DNA from: Halothiobacillaceae bacterium
GTDB lineage: Bacteria > Pseudomonadota > Gammaproteobacteria > Halothiobacillales > Halothiobacillaceae
Direction: 5' to 3'
DNA length: 64,000 bases
Assembly: GCA_028696185.1 (NCBI GenBank)
Contig: JAQVHL010000001.1
Span: 153,483 to 217,482, forward strand
Each line of letters opens with the position of its first letter. Within the stretch, counting starts at the first letter, position 1. The notes beneath the pieces were generated by a model, which saw only the letters and a program-made list of their open reading frames with translations, was not told the DNA's origin and made no database searches. Below, in pieces: positions 36,906-46,582 of this stretch. Position numbers and translations under genes: made by a program.

Positions 36906-37421
36906 TCAGGCTTCCGCCAGGGCGCGCAGCATACCCGGCGGGAGCAGCCAGCGCAGCTGCGCGGCACCGGGTTTGGGCGTTTCGGGGAATTCAAGCAGGG
37001 CCGCGCCGCCTTTCTTGAAGGGGAAGGCTTCCGCGCCGCGCGCACCCAGGGCCGCTCCGACCAGCTCGCCAAGATCCGGCTCATGGCCGACGATGGCCAG
37101 GCAGAGCTCGGGCGAGTCGCCTAAGGAGGCCAGACGGCTCAAAACCTTGCGCGGTCCCACACCGGGCGCGAGCGCCTCTTCCTCGGTTACCGTGAGTTTG
37201 CCGAAGGCGTTGGCGACGATCTCAGCGGTTTGCCGCGCGCGTACCAGCGGGCTGGCAAGCAGCCGGTCGGGGCGCGGTGCGATGCTGGCCAGCCCCTTGG
37301 CGGCACGCCGCATGCGCAGGCGGCCTTCCTCGGTGAGCGGGCGCAGCTCGTCTTCCTGTCCGAGCAGGGCGTATTGCAGACGGTCTTCGGCGGGGGCGTG
37401 ACGGATGACGAGGAGCTTCAT
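36906..37421 (-). CDS. sixA: Phosphohistidine phosphatase SixA
   Basis: Small histidine phosphatase of the phosphoglycerate mutase superfamily that removes phosphate from histidine phosphoproteins. 171 residues, with the catalytic RHAP motif right at the N-terminus (MKLLVIRHAPAED), ASPLVRARQTAEI, and the second histidine in LAIVGHEPDLGELV. Starts within a 4-bp overlap with the ABC-F gene and precedes ppx by 48 nt. Confidence 0.93.
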   Translation of the reverse strand: MKLLVIRHAPAEDRLQYALLGQEDELRPLTEEGRLRMRRAAKGLASIAPRPDRLLASPLVRARQTAEIVANAFGKLTVTEEEALAPGVGPRKVLSRLASLGDSPELCLAIVGHEPDLGELVGAALGARGAEAFPFKKGGAALLEFPETPKPGAAQLRWLLPPGMLRALAEA

Positions 37422-39298
37422 GTTTCGTTCCTGAGGTTGTCCAGGGTTTCGCTCAGCTCAAGCCAGCGTGTTTCGACGCTGTCGATGCGCTGGGTGAGGG
37501 TGTGTTGGCGCGTCAGCAGGGCCGGGATTTCGGCGCGGCGCGGCTCTTCGTATTGCTGGGGATCGGCAAGGGTGGCATCCAGCGCGGCCCGTTCGGCGTG
37601 CAGGATTTCCAGCTCGGTTTCCAGCATGCGTAGTTCGCGGGTCAGCGGTTGCAGGTTCTGTCGGCGTGCCGCGGCCTCCTTGCGTTGCTGGCGTCGGTCG
37701 GGTGGGCTGTTGTCGCCTTGTGCCGGGCGGCTGCTTTCGCTGGCCTCGCTCAGGACAAGACGGCGGTAATCGTCCAGATCGCCGTCGAAGTCGTCCACGC
37801 GGCCGTCGTGCACACGCACGAAGCTGTCCGCCGTGGTTTCCAGCAGGTGCCGGTCATGAGAGACCAGCACCACGGCCCCTTCGTACCCTTGCAGGGCGAG
37901 TGCCAGGGCGGCGCGCATGTCCAGATCGAGGTGGTTGGTCGGTTCGTCCAGCAACAACAGATTGGGCTTCTGCCAGACGAGCAGGGCCAGCACGAGGCGG
38001 GCCTTTTCACCGCCAGAGAACGGGCCGACCGGCTCGAAGGCGCGGTCGCCGCGAAAATCGAAGCCGCCCAGGAAGTTGCGCAGGGCCTGATCCTCGGCCT
38101 CCGCGTCGAGGCGGCGCAAATGCTGGAAGGGGCTGGCCTGGGCATCGAGCAATTCGAGCTGATGCTGGGCGAAGTAGCCGATGCGCAGGCCATTCCCCGC
38201 CTGACAGCGGCCAGTCAGCGGCGGCATGACGCCGGCAATGAGGCGGATCAGCGTGGATTTGCCTGCACCGTTGTGACCCAGCAGGCCCAGCCGTGCGCCA
38301 GGGCGCACAGAGAGATTGATCCCGCGCAGGATGGGGGTACCGGCATAACCCGCGCTGGCGTCTTCGATGACCAGGAGCGGATCGGATGCCGGTGGCGCGG
38401 GGCGGAATTCGAAGTCGAAGGGGCGATCGGCCTGAGCTGCGTTGATGACGCTCATGCGCTGCAGGGCCTTGAGCCGGCTTTGCGCCTGGCGGGCCTTGCT
38501 GGCTTTGGCGCGGAACCGGTCGACAAAGCCCATCAGGCGCTCGCGCTCGCGTTGCTGGCGGGTGTGCAGCGCATTCTGCTGGGCCAGGCGTTCGGCGCGT
38601 TGTTCTTCGAAGGCACTGTAATTGCCGGTGTACAGATGCAGCCCTTCGTGTTCGATGTGCGCGATGTGGGTGGCTACGGCGTCGAGGAAATCACGGTCAT
38701 GGGAGATGACCAGCATCGCGCCCCGGTAATCGCGTAGCCAGTCCTCAAGCCATAAGACGGCTTCGATGTCGAGGTGGTTGGTTGGCTCGTCGAGCAGCAG
38801 CAGATCCGAACGCGCCATCAGGGCGCGTGCCAGGTTCAGGCGCACGCGCCAGCCACCGGAAAAACTGGCCACGGGTTTTTCCAGATCGTCCTGGGTAAAG
38901 CCCAGGCCGCGCATCAGCCGCGCGGCGCGCGCGGTCGCCGTGTAACCGTCCAGACTTTCCAGCTGGTCGTGCAGGCGGGCCAGGGCTTCACCTTCGGCGT
39001 GCTGCAGGGCTTCACGCACGCGGGCCAGTTCCTCGTCACCGCCCAGGACATGCTCGATGGCGGGCAGGGGCAGGGGCGGGGTTTCCTGGGCGACATGCGC
39101 GATGCACAAGCCGTTGGATGCATTGACCTCTCCCGCGTCGGGACTGAGCTGGCCCAGGATGAGGGCCAGCAGGCTGGATTTTCCCGCGCCGTTAGCGCCG
39201 GTCAGGCCGACGCGCTGCCCTCGATGCAGGGTGAGCGAGGCGTTTTCCAGCAGGCGGCGCGGCCCGCGATACAGTGTGATGTGGTCGAGACTGAGCAT
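37418..39298 (-). CDS. yheS: ABC-F ATPase YheS-like
   Basis: Soluble twin-ATPase protein of the ABC-F group that acts on the ribosome; no membrane domain. 626 residues close to E. coli YheS (637). Walker A GANGAGKSS and GHNGAGKST, signatures FSGGWRVRLNLA and FSGGEKARLVLA, two LLLDEPTNHLD Walker B blocks, an interdomain linker with FRAKASKARQAQSR, and a C-terminal coiled coil. 6 nt behind the GGDEF-EAL gene. Confidence 0.94.
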   Translation of the reverse strand: MLSLDHITLYRGPRRLLENASLTLHRGQRVGLTGANGAGKSSLLALILGQLSPDAGEVNASNGLCIAHVAQETPPLPLPAIEHVLGGDEELARVREALQHAEGEALARLHDQLESLDGYTATARAARLMRGLGFTQDDLEKPVASFSGGWRVRLNLARALMARSDLLLLDEPTNHLDIEAVLWLEDWLRDYRGAMLVISHDRDFLDAVATHIAHIEHEGLHLYTGNYSAFEEQRAERLAQQNALHTRQQRERERLMGFVDRFRAKASKARQAQSRLKALQRMSVINAAQADRPFDFEFRPAPPASDPLLVIEDASAGYAGTPILRGINLSVRPGARLGLLGHNGAGKSTLIRLIAGVMPPLTGRCQAGNGLRIGYFAQHQLELLDAQASPFQHLRRLDAEAEDQALRNFLGGFDFRGDRAFEPVGPFSGGEKARLVLALLVWQKPNLLLLDEPTNHLDLDMRAALALALQGYEGAVVLVSHDRHLLETTADSFVRVHDGRVDDFDGDLDDYRRLVLSEASESSRPAQGDNSPPDRRQQRKEAAARRQNLQPLTRELRMLETELEILHAERAALDATLADPQQYEEPRRAEIPALLTRQHTLTQRIDSVETRWLELSETLDNLRNET

Positions 39299-39304
39299 GT
39301 TCGT

Positions 39305-41893
39305 TCAGGAGAGGCGTAGCCCCGGTGCGGGACGGCCGACATGATAGCCTTGGGCGTAGTCGACGCCCAGACTGGCGACTTTTTTCATCACCTCGTCGGA
39401 TTCGACATATTCGGCGATGGTCAGGATGTCCAGTTCGCGTGCCAGAGCCGCGATATTGCGCACCATGGCCAGATCGCGCGGGTCGTTCATCATGTTCAGT
39501 ACGAAGTCGCCTTCGAGCTTGATGTAGTCGATGGGGAATTTCTTGATGTAATGGAACGAGGAAAAACCGGAGCCGAAGTCGTCGATGGCGAACTTGAAGC
39601 CTTCCATGTGCAGGCGGCCGACGAAGCGTTCCAGCATGGCTGGGGTTTTGACGGTTTCGCGCTCGGTCAGCTCGAATACCATGCGGCTGGGGGCGATGGC
39701 GTACTTCTGGGCCAGACGTTTGACCGTGGGAAAGAATTCGTTGAGCACCAGCGAGCGCGGGGAGATGTTGAGAAACAGCAATCCCTCGTAACCGCTGCGC
39801 GAGGCATGGTCTAGGGCTTTTTCCATGACGATTTCATCCATGCGGTGAATCAGCCCCAGCTGCTCGACCGTTTCGATGAAGGCAGCGGCGTTGATGAACT
39901 GCCCGTCGGGCAGGGCGATGCGTGAGAGCACTTCGTGCGCGTGGGCCCGACCGTCGCGGGTGGAAACGATAGGCTGGAAGAAGGGCTGCAGCCAGCGTTC
40001 CTCGATGGCGCGGGTCACCAGTTCGATGGTTTCGTTGACCTGATGAAAATTCTCGATCACATCCTGTTCGGTGGGCTGGGACAGGCGATTTTTTCCCTCG
40101 GACTTGGCGCGGTACATCATGTTGTCGGCAAACAGGAACAGATCGCGCGGATTGTTGGCATGCTCCGGGTAAATGGCCACACCGATCGAAATGGTGGCCT
40201 TGACTTGGCTTCCGTCCGGGGTCAGCAGGGTGATGTCGCTGACCCGCTCCAGCAGGCCTTGTGCGATCTGGTAGGGCTCCTCGGCGCTGGACAGCTCCGG
40301 TAGCATGACCACGAATTCGTCGCCGCCATACCGGGCGAAGACATCGCCCTTGCGCAGGCCTTTTTGCAAGGTTTCGGCCACTGCCTGCAGGAAGCGGTCA
40401 CCCATCTGGTGCCCGTAACGGTCGTTGACCGCCTTGAAGTTGTCCAGGTCGATGACCAGCAGGCCGAACGGGTAATGGTGGCGTTCGGCGCGGGCCTGCT
40501 CGTATTCGAGCAGCTCCCAGAACACGCGGCGGTTGTACAGGTTGGTGAGCGGGTCGCGGCTGGCGTAGTACTCCAGATCCTTGGTGTATTTGGAGATGGC
40601 CTTGACCGAGCCGACCACGTTCAGCAGCGTGGAGAGGATGCTTTCCAGCACCAGCTGGCGTACCTCGTCGCGCGAGATGTCGGCCTGCACGCCGATGCCG
40701 ACGATGCCGCCGATCTTCGGGCTGGTCACGACCAGCGATTTGGTGGCCACCTCGATCTGGTGTTCGTCGAGGTCGATGGTTTCGGCCGTCGGGTCGGCAA
40801 TGTGGTGATGGACGGTAAGCTTCTCGGGGTCTTCCATCATCGGTAGGGCGCTTAATGCCTTGCGTGCGGCGGAGTCGAGCAGGGCGCGGGTTTTCTCCGA
40901 AGGGGGGGCGTTCCAGAAGATTTCCAGGTCGAACAGCTCGTCATCGACCTTGAAGACCGAGAACAGGGTGTATGCGTGCACCACATGGTTGATTTCCAGC
41001 AGCAGGCGCTCCACATACTCGCGCCAGTCGCGCACCACATCGGAGGTGATGACAAAACGTTCGAGCAGGCGGATTTCGAACTCCAGCAAATCCTTGTCTA
41101 CCGCGAAACCGCGCAGGCGGCTGACCATTTCATCGACGCTGTCCAGCAGGGTCTGCAGCTCGCGGAAGCCGACCTGGGTCTGCGCTAGTGAGAGATGACG
41201 CAGGTCGGAAACCTTGTTGACCTGCTCCACGCGACCGCGCAGCGTTTCGATGGCACGTTGCAGTGTGCGGTTGAGGAAAATGGCCAGCAGGAGGGCGGCC
41301 AGGAAGGGGATGGGCGCGATGAGCAGCAGGTTGTAGAAGAAATCCTGCCGTGCCTTGGCGGTCAGCGGGGCGAGGTTCTGCTCTACATCGATCACACCCA
41401 GTACATCGCCCTCGCGTGCGTTGACGTGGCAGCTCAGGCACTCGCCGCGCGCCTTGAGCGGAAAGACATAGCGCAGGCGTTCCCCTTCCTCGATCTGCGC
41501 CGCCTCCGCGGTGGCAAAACCACGGCGCACGGCCTCGTCCGGTATGAGCTTCTGCTCCGGGATGGGGCCGAACAACGCTTCGACTTTCTCGCCCCGATAC
41601 ACCTCGATGGCGTAGGGGCTGCCGGCGAAAGCGTCCTTCTGCGCGTGCAGGAAGGCTTCCATGTCGGTGCGCGACCAGCCCTTGCGCATGACCTCGAACA
41701 TCGAGTTGAAGCTTTGCCGGGCGATGGTTTCGGAAGTGGCGCGTGCGTCCTCGCGCAACAGGCGGTCATGCGTGCTCGATAAAATCAGGAACATGCCCAC
41801 GAAGCCGACCAGCGAGACGGCGGCGGCCACGACAAGAATGAAGCTCTTGATGCTGCGAGGTGTCGCACGCGGTGCAGGGCTGTTCACGGGCAA
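39305..41893 (-). CDS. Haem-c-binding sensor GGDEF-EAL protein
   Basis: 862 residues. TM1 at about 17-38; a periplasmic Tll0287/DUF3365-like domain with CLSCH (Cys152, Cys155, His156), a c-type haem attachment site; TM2 at about 186-207; a cytoplasmic coiled and GAF-like region (about 260-430). The GGDEF domain has an intact YGGDEF (523-527) and an RxxD inhibitory site (514-517), so diguanylate cyclase activity is likely. The EAL domain has EVL at 654-656 instead of EAL, but the metal and catalytic residues in NISPRS, ELTERE, IDDFGSGFSS, the IK lysine, AEYVES and YAQGYHVGRP are present, so phosphodiesterase activity is possible. Reads redox state or a haem ligand into c-di-GMP. Confidence 0.93.
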   Translation of the reverse strand: MPVNSPAPRATPRSIKSFILVVAAAVSLVGFVGMFLILSSTHDRLLREDARATSETIARQSFNSMFEVMRKGWSRTDMEAFLHAQKDAFAGSPYAIEVYRGEKVEALFGPIPEQKLIPDEAVRRGFATAEAAQIEEGERLRYVFPLKARGECLSCHVNAREGDVLGVIDVEQNLAPLTAKARQDFFYNLLLIAPIPFLAALLLAIFLNRTLQRAIETLRGRVEQVNKVSDLRHLSLAQTQVGFRELQTLLDSVDEMVSRLRGFAVDKDLLEFEIRLLERFVITSDVVRDWREYVERLLLEINHVVHAYTLFSVFKVDDELFDLEIFWNAPPSEKTRALLDSAARKALSALPMMEDPEKLTVHHHIADPTAETIDLDEHQIEVATKSLVVTSPKIGGIVGIGVQADISRDEVRQLVLESILSTLLNVVGSVKAISKYTKDLEYYASRDPLTNLYNRRVFWELLEYEQARAERHHYPFGLLVIDLDNFKAVNDRYGHQMGDRFLQAVAETLQKGLRKGDVFARYGGDEFVVMLPELSSAEEPYQIAQGLLERVSDITLLTPDGSQVKATISIGVAIYPEHANNPRDLFLFADNMMYRAKSEGKNRLSQPTEQDVIENFHQVNETIELVTRAIEERWLQPFFQPIVSTRDGRAHAHEVLSRIALPDGQFINAAAFIETVEQLGLIHRMDEIVMEKALDHASRSGYEGLLFLNISPRSLVLNEFFPTVKRLAQKYAIAPSRMVFELTERETVKTPAMLERFVGRLHMEGFKFAIDDFGSGFSSFHYIKKFPIDYIKLEGDFVLNMMNDPRDLAMVRNIAALARELDILTIAEYVESDEVMKKVASLGVDYAQGYHVGRPAPGLRLS

Positions 41894-41966
41894 GGTTCAT
41901 GATCTCCAGGATAGGCCCAAGCATATTAGCAGCCCCCCCCGAAAAACCCAGTGCGCAAAGAAGAAC

Positions 41967-43763
41967 TCAGGTGTTGGGTGGGGGCGCGGGCTCGCTGCTG
42001 GCGGAGCACTGTCGTGCCGCACGCATTTCCAGAACAGCCAGACGCGCCTGCATGGCGTCGTTGGCATAGGCCAGCTTTCCGGTTTCGACATGCAGACCGG
42101 CGCGGCGCAGCTTGGCTTCGATGCGAGGCGAGACACCACAGATCACCAGTCCCAACTGGCGCTCGCGTAGCCCATCGTACAACGACTGCAGGGCTACGAT
42201 GCCTGTCATGTCGATGGCCGGCACGTTGCTCATGTCCAGCAGTACGAGGCATTTGCCTCGATCAAAACGCAGACCTTCGAGCAGGCTCATGGCCTTCTGC
42301 GCCGCACCGAAAAACAGCGGCCCACGCATCGCGTAGCCGATGACATCCTCGGGCATGTCGCGCATCAGCGGGGTGTTGTCCGGGTCGAGCAGCCCAAGAT
42401 CCGTGAGTGCCGCCATGCGATGAATGAACAGGAAGGCGGCCAGCACCATGCCGACGCCCACAGCCAGCACCATGTCGAATACCACGGTCAGCCCCAGGCA
42501 GGTCAACAGCACCACGACATCCTGGCGAGGCGCCGTACGCACGATACGCAGGACATGGTGCACTTCGCTCATGTTCCAGGCCACGATGAGCAGCAGGGCC
42601 GCCAGGGTCGCCATCGGTACATGCGACAGCACCGGCGCCAGGGCCAGCATGGCCAGCAGAACCACGCCGGCATGCGTCAGTGCCGCAAGGGGCGAGCGAG
42701 CACCGGCGCGCACGTTCGCGGCCGTGCGGGCGAGGGCCGCTGTGGCCGGGATCCCGCCGAAAAACGGAGCAATCACATTGCCTGCCCCTTGTCCGATCAG
42801 CTCGCTGTTCGGATCGTGCCGCTTGCCGGTCATGCCATCGGCAACGGTGGCGCAGAGCAGCGATTCAATGGCGCCGAGCAGGGCCACGGTCAGGGCAGGG
42901 CCGAGCAGAGCCTGGAACAGGGCCAGGTTGAGTTCCAGCGGTTGCCCGTTGGCGCCGGGCAAGGTCCAGGGGGCGGCAAAATGGGGCGGTAGCGGGGGAA
43001 TGCCCTGCCCGGTTTCCCCGTTCGCCAGCGTGTAGCTGAAGCGGTCGCCCAGCGTGGTCGGGTCAAAGGCGGGGAAAATCAGGTGCGCGATCCACGCCAG
43101 CGTTGCTCCGCCGATCAGTGCGGCCAGATGGCGAGGAATGGGTGTGCGTAGCCGGTCCCAGTAGATCAGAATCAGCAGGGTCACGACGCCGGTGAGGGTG
43201 TCTGACGGGTTGAAACTGCCGGCAGCCTGCAGGTAGTCCATCAGCCGTTGCGGCACATGGGATGCCTCGCTTTCGAGGGTCAGACCGAAAAAGTCCTTGA
43301 CCTGCAATACGGCGATTACCACCGCAATACCCGCTGTGAAGCCTGTGGTGACCGGATAGGGGATGTACTGGATCAGCGCTCCCATGCGCATCAGGCCCAT
43401 GGCGATCAGGATGAGCCCGGACAGTAGTCCGGCCAGCATCAAGCCGCCCAGCCCATAGTGTTGGGTGATGGGCAGCAAAAGCACGATGAAGGCGGCGGTG
43501 GGACCGGAGACCGAGTAGCGCGAACCGCCGAGCAGGGCGATGATGGCCCCGGCCACGATGGCGGTATACAGGCCGTACTGGGGCGGTGCGCCGCTGGCGA
43601 TGGCCAGCGCCATGGCCAGCGGAATGGCGATGATGCCAACGGTAACGCCGGCCAGCAGGTCACGTGCCAGGTCGCGTCGGCCATACCCCTCCCGCAGCAC
43701 CGCCCGCAGGCCCGCCGCGAGGGCGGGGAGGCGGGTGGACGTATCGTGCGGGATGGGATTCAT
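41967..43763 (-). CDS. dauA: SulP-family anion/dicarboxylate transporter (DauA-like)
   Basis: 598 residues: about 12-14 membrane segments and a C-terminal STAS domain (from about residue 480). The N-terminal block ARDLLAGVTVGIIAIPLAMALAIASG (split here) and GGSRYSVSGPTAAFIVLLLP are very close to E. coli DauA, an aerobic C4-dicarboxylate transporter; other family members carry sulfate or bicarbonate. 27 nt after opgH on the same strand. Substrate is not certain. Confidence 0.88.
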   Translation of the reverse strand: MNPIPHDTSTRLPALAAGLRAVLREGYGRRDLARDLLAGVTVGIIAIPLAMALAIASGAPPQYGLYTAIVAGAIIALLGGSRYSVSGPTAAFIVLLLPITQHYGLGGLMLAGLLSGLILIAMGLMRMGALIQYIPYPVTTGFTAGIAVVIAVLQVKDFFGLTLESEASHVPQRLMDYLQAAGSFNPSDTLTGVVTLLILIYWDRLRTPIPRHLAALIGGATLAWIAHLIFPAFDPTTLGDRFSYTLANGETGQGIPPLPPHFAAPWTLPGANGQPLELNLALFQALLGPALTVALLGAIESLLCATVADGMTGKRHDPNSELIGQGAGNVIAPFFGGIPATAALARTAANVRAGARSPLAALTHAGVVLLAMLALAPVLSHVPMATLAALLLIVAWNMSEVHHVLRIVRTAPRQDVVVLLTCLGLTVVFDMVLAVGVGMVLAAFLFIHRMAALTDLGLLDPDNTPLMRDMPEDVIGYAMRGPLFFGAAQKAMSLLEGLRFDRGKCLVLLDMSNVPAIDMTGIVALQSLYDGLRERQLGLVICGVSPRIEAKLRRAGLHVETGKLAYANDAMQARLAVLEMRAARQCSASSEPAPPPNT

Positions 43764-43790
43764 CGCAGGTTCGGGCGACCTCGGGCAGGC

Positions 43791-45863
43791 TTAGTCGGAG
43801 TGATGCAAGGGCGGCACGCGCCAGCCGGGGGGCAGACGGGCTTCGTCCAGCGCCCAGACCTTTTCGTGCAGGGCTTGCATGCTATCAAAATCGTTGAGCA
43901 ATTCCCCGCGTTCGGCGGAAGAAAGGCTCTCCGGGCCGTTTTGCAGGGCCTTGCTGACCAGCGCTGCGCGATGGGCCGCCGTGGCTGCTGGCGCGTGCCG
44001 CCGGCGGGTAAAGCCCAGGTGCAGGGCGTTGATGTTGGGATCCACCGCCGCGCGGACGAAGGCGTCACCGGCTTCCGGAGCGGGGGCTATGCTGGCGTAA
44101 TGGCGCTGAATGCTCCATAGATCCAGAAGCTCGGGGCCGGGGCGGGTTTCGTCGGGTGTAAGGAAGATTCCCGCCTCGCGTGCCGCCTGCCCAAGACGGC
44201 CGCGACTGGTCAGGGCGACCATCGGTATGGCCAGCCACAGTCCGGCGAGCACCGGTGAGAGCCAGGCGAAGAACACCGGGTCCGCCCACCAGGCCACGAC
44301 GGCCCAGACCACGCCCAGCGCCGTCACGCCACCGTAATCCCGCGCGGCCTCGCTCCAGCGCATGTCGCGTTCGCCGCGCTGCTGGGTGCCCCAGGCCACC
44401 TTGCGGTTCATGAGTGTCTGGATAACGAAACGGCTATGGAAGACCATGCGTACCGGCGCCATCAGGGCCGAGAGCAGGGTTTCGAGCAATACGCTGACGG
44501 ACAGGCGCAGCCGGCCGCCAAACAGGCGGGCGCGTTCGCCATCGCCCAGCGCCAGTCCCAGGCTCATCAGCTTGGGCACGAACAAGAGTACGAGGGTCAC
44601 CATGAACAGGCGCAGGGCCTGATCGAGGTCGGTCATGGCCCCTTCGGGCAGGGGGCGCAGCGCCGCCAGCGTGGTGGCGGCCAGCAGCAGGCCCCAGAGC
44701 AGGGCGTTGACATAGGCCATGATGCCGTTGAATAGCAGGAAACGCTGCATGCCATGCAGGCCAGGGGCCTTCATGATGCGCGCGTGCTGCAGATTGCCCT
44801 GGCACCAGCGACGGTCACGCTTGAGGTCATCGGTCAGGGTGGGGGGCACGGCCTCCCAGCTTCCGTCCAGATCGGGCGCAACCCAGACCTGCCAGCCACC
44901 CCGGTGTATCAGTGCGGCCTCGACGAAATCGTGACTGAGGATCTCCCCGGCAAACGGCCCCTTGCCACCGAGTTTGGGCAGGCCGCAGAACGTCATGAAG
45001 GGGCGGGTGCGTATGATGACGTTGTGTCCCCAGTACTGACCGTCACCCAGCCACCAGAAGGCCAGCCCCGCCGCAAACATCGGCGCGTACAGGCGATTGG
45101 CGAATTGCTGCATGCGCGCGTAAAGCGAGCCCATGCCCGCCGTGTAGGGCAGGGTCTGGATGATGCCGACGCGCGGATTGCGCTGCATGGCCTGCACCAG
45201 GGTGACCAGGGTTGAACCGGCCATGACGCTGTCTGCGTCCAGGACGATCATGTATTCGTGCCTGTCGCCCCAGCGGCGCAGGAAATCGACGACATTGCCG
45301 CTTTTCTTCTTCACCCGATAGCGGCGGCGGCGATAGTGAATCCGCTCGAATCCGTCGACCTCACGGCACAGGCGTGCCCAGGCCAGCTCTTCCTCAACCC
45401 ATTTTTCCGGGCTGTAGGAGTCGGAGAGAATATAAAAATCGAAGTGTTCGAGCTGGCCGGTGTCGCGCACCGAGAGATACGTGGCGCGCAGACGGGCGAA
45501 AACCTCGTCCGCATCCTCGTTGCAGATGGGCATGATGACCGCTGTGGAGGTCAACGGCGTGTCGTGCCCATCCGGCGGGGCGTTCAGGCGCGTGATGCGG
45601 AAGCGATCCCCGGCCAGCAGGGCGTACAGTCCGAACGAGGCCGTCCAGAAGCCAATCCACAGCCAGGCAAACAACACGGCGAACAAGAAAAGGATGAGGA
45701 TTTCCAGCGCGTCACGTCCGCCATGCGGCAGGGTGTCCGCCAGCAGGGCGATGCCCGCCAGCGTGGGCAGCACGACGCCCGCCGCCAGAAAACTGCGGCG
45801 CAGGAACGCCGCCCGGCGAAGATCGCCCGGCGGCAGCTCGGGTTCGGGCAGGGGCGTGCCCAT
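43791..45863 (-). CDS. opgH: Osmoregulated periplasmic glucan glucosyltransferase OpgH
   Basis: Membrane GT2 enzyme that makes and exports the linear beta-1,2-glucan backbone. 690 residues, with a start at the ATG at 45863. GT2 motifs: VIMPICNEDADEVFARL, VLDADSVMAGSTL (DxD), LSHDFVEAALIHRGG and the RRWCQGN block; about eight membrane segments. E. coli OpgH has 847 residues; the cytoplasmic N-terminal 140 or so are missing here. The frame continues upstream to give 829 residues, but that part is Arg/Ala-rich shadow coding. A separate ORF of 155 residues lies 2 nt upstream. No opgG gene is seen. Confidence 0.92.
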   Translation of the reverse strand: MGTPLPEPELPPGDLRRAAFLRRSFLAAGVVLPTLAGIALLADTLPHGGRDALEILILFLFAVLFAWLWIGFWTASFGLYALLAGDRFRITRLNAPPDGHDTPLTSTAVIMPICNEDADEVFARLRATYLSVRDTGQLEHFDFYILSDSYSPEKWVEEELAWARLCREVDGFERIHYRRRRYRVKKKSGNVVDFLRRWGDRHEYMIVLDADSVMAGSTLVTLVQAMQRNPRVGIIQTLPYTAGMGSLYARMQQFANRLYAPMFAAGLAFWWLGDGQYWGHNVIIRTRPFMTFCGLPKLGGKGPFAGEILSHDFVEAALIHRGGWQVWVAPDLDGSWEAVPPTLTDDLKRDRRWCQGNLQHARIMKAPGLHGMQRFLLFNGIMAYVNALLWGLLLAATTLAALRPLPEGAMTDLDQALRLFMVTLVLLFVPKLMSLGLALGDGERARLFGGRLRLSVSVLLETLLSALMAPVRMVFHSRFVIQTLMNRKVAWGTQQRGERDMRWSEAARDYGGVTALGVVWAVVAWWADPVFFAWLSPVLAGLWLAIPMVALTSRGRLGQAAREAGIFLTPDETRPGPELLDLWSIQRHYASIAPAPEAGDAFVRAAVDPNINALHLGFTRRRHAPAATAAHRAALVSKALQNGPESLSSAERGELLNDFDSMQALHEKVWALDEARLPPGWRVPPLHHSD

Positions 45864-45865
45864 GC

Positions 45866-46333
45866 TCAGTGCTTGGCTTCGTGAGTCAGTCGGGCGACGG
45901 GGATTGCGTTGCGGCCCAGGCCAGGCATGGCCTGCGAAGCGCGCCACTGGAAGTGGCGGCCTTCGCGGGTGCTCTGCAGCGAACGCCAGGGCACCTGTTG
46001 CCAGTTCTGACGCTCGGCGGAGGTGTGACGCAGCACGCCGACGCGCCAGGCGGCCGACCCGAGCAGAGGGTCGTCGAAACGCACACCCTGCGTGCGGGCC
46101 ACCTGCCGGTTGAGGATGGCGTGCAGCTCGCGCATGGCGACGCTCACGGCCTGTTCGCTGCCGTCGAACTGCACGCGCGCCTGACGCAGCACCTGTTCGA
46201 CGAGCTCCTCGCGGATGGCGACGGGCACGCCCAAGGCGCTCAGGTAACGGTTCACGCGCGCCTCGGCTTCGGGCCAGCACGCCTGGGCGTACTGTACAAC
46301 CGCGTTGTCGATGGGCTGGAGCGAGTTTTTCAT
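45866..46333 (-). CDS. Small protein upstream of opgH, possibly its detached N-terminal domain
   Basis: 155 residues from the ATG at 46333; a TTG three codons upstream (46342) is also possible. No signal peptide or membrane segment, mixed helical composition (VNRYLSALGVPVAIREELVEQVLRQA). Its stop lies 2 nt before the opgH ATG. 155 plus 690 equals about the length of one-piece OpgH (847), and the N-terminal cytoplasmic region of E. coli OpgH is known to bind FtsZ. I see no sequence similarity to that region beyond possible traces, so the relation is inference. Confidence 0.7.
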   Translation of the reverse strand: MKNSLQPIDNAVVQYAQACWPEAEARVNRYLSALGVPVAIREELVEQVLRQARVQFDGSEQAVSVAMRELHAILNRQVARTQGVRFDDPLLGSAAWRVGVLRHTSAERQNWQQVPWRSLQSTREGRHFQWRASQAMPGLGRNAIPVARLTHEAKH

Positions 46334-46582
46334 GTCGGGCAACCTAGAGAAGGATTGGCTTGATGTTCTGTGTTAATGCATGGGTTGTGCCATGGTTTGT
46401 GTGGCTTGTTTTTCAATGTGTTGCTGATTTTGCGCGGGGGTGTGTGTCGCTCGATGGAGACAGGTTTGGGCCTGCGGGTGAAAACCGCTGTCGGCATCTT
46501 GCGACAGGCCATGGACACGCGATGGTTTCGGTGCAGCAGGGTGGGCGCTATCATCGCGGGCTTTAATCGGGGAAAGCGTCGG

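Noticed and set aside
45864..46280. N-terminal extension of opgH to 829 residues
   Set aside because: The extra residues are Arg/Ala-rich and overlap the coherent 155-residue ORF in another frame; the length match with E. coli OpgH is a coincidence of that reading.
46370..46582. N-terminal extension of the beta-propeller protein
   Set aside because: It would place a second hydrophobic stretch before an already complete signal peptide; the GTG at 46583 has a better ribosome-binding site.
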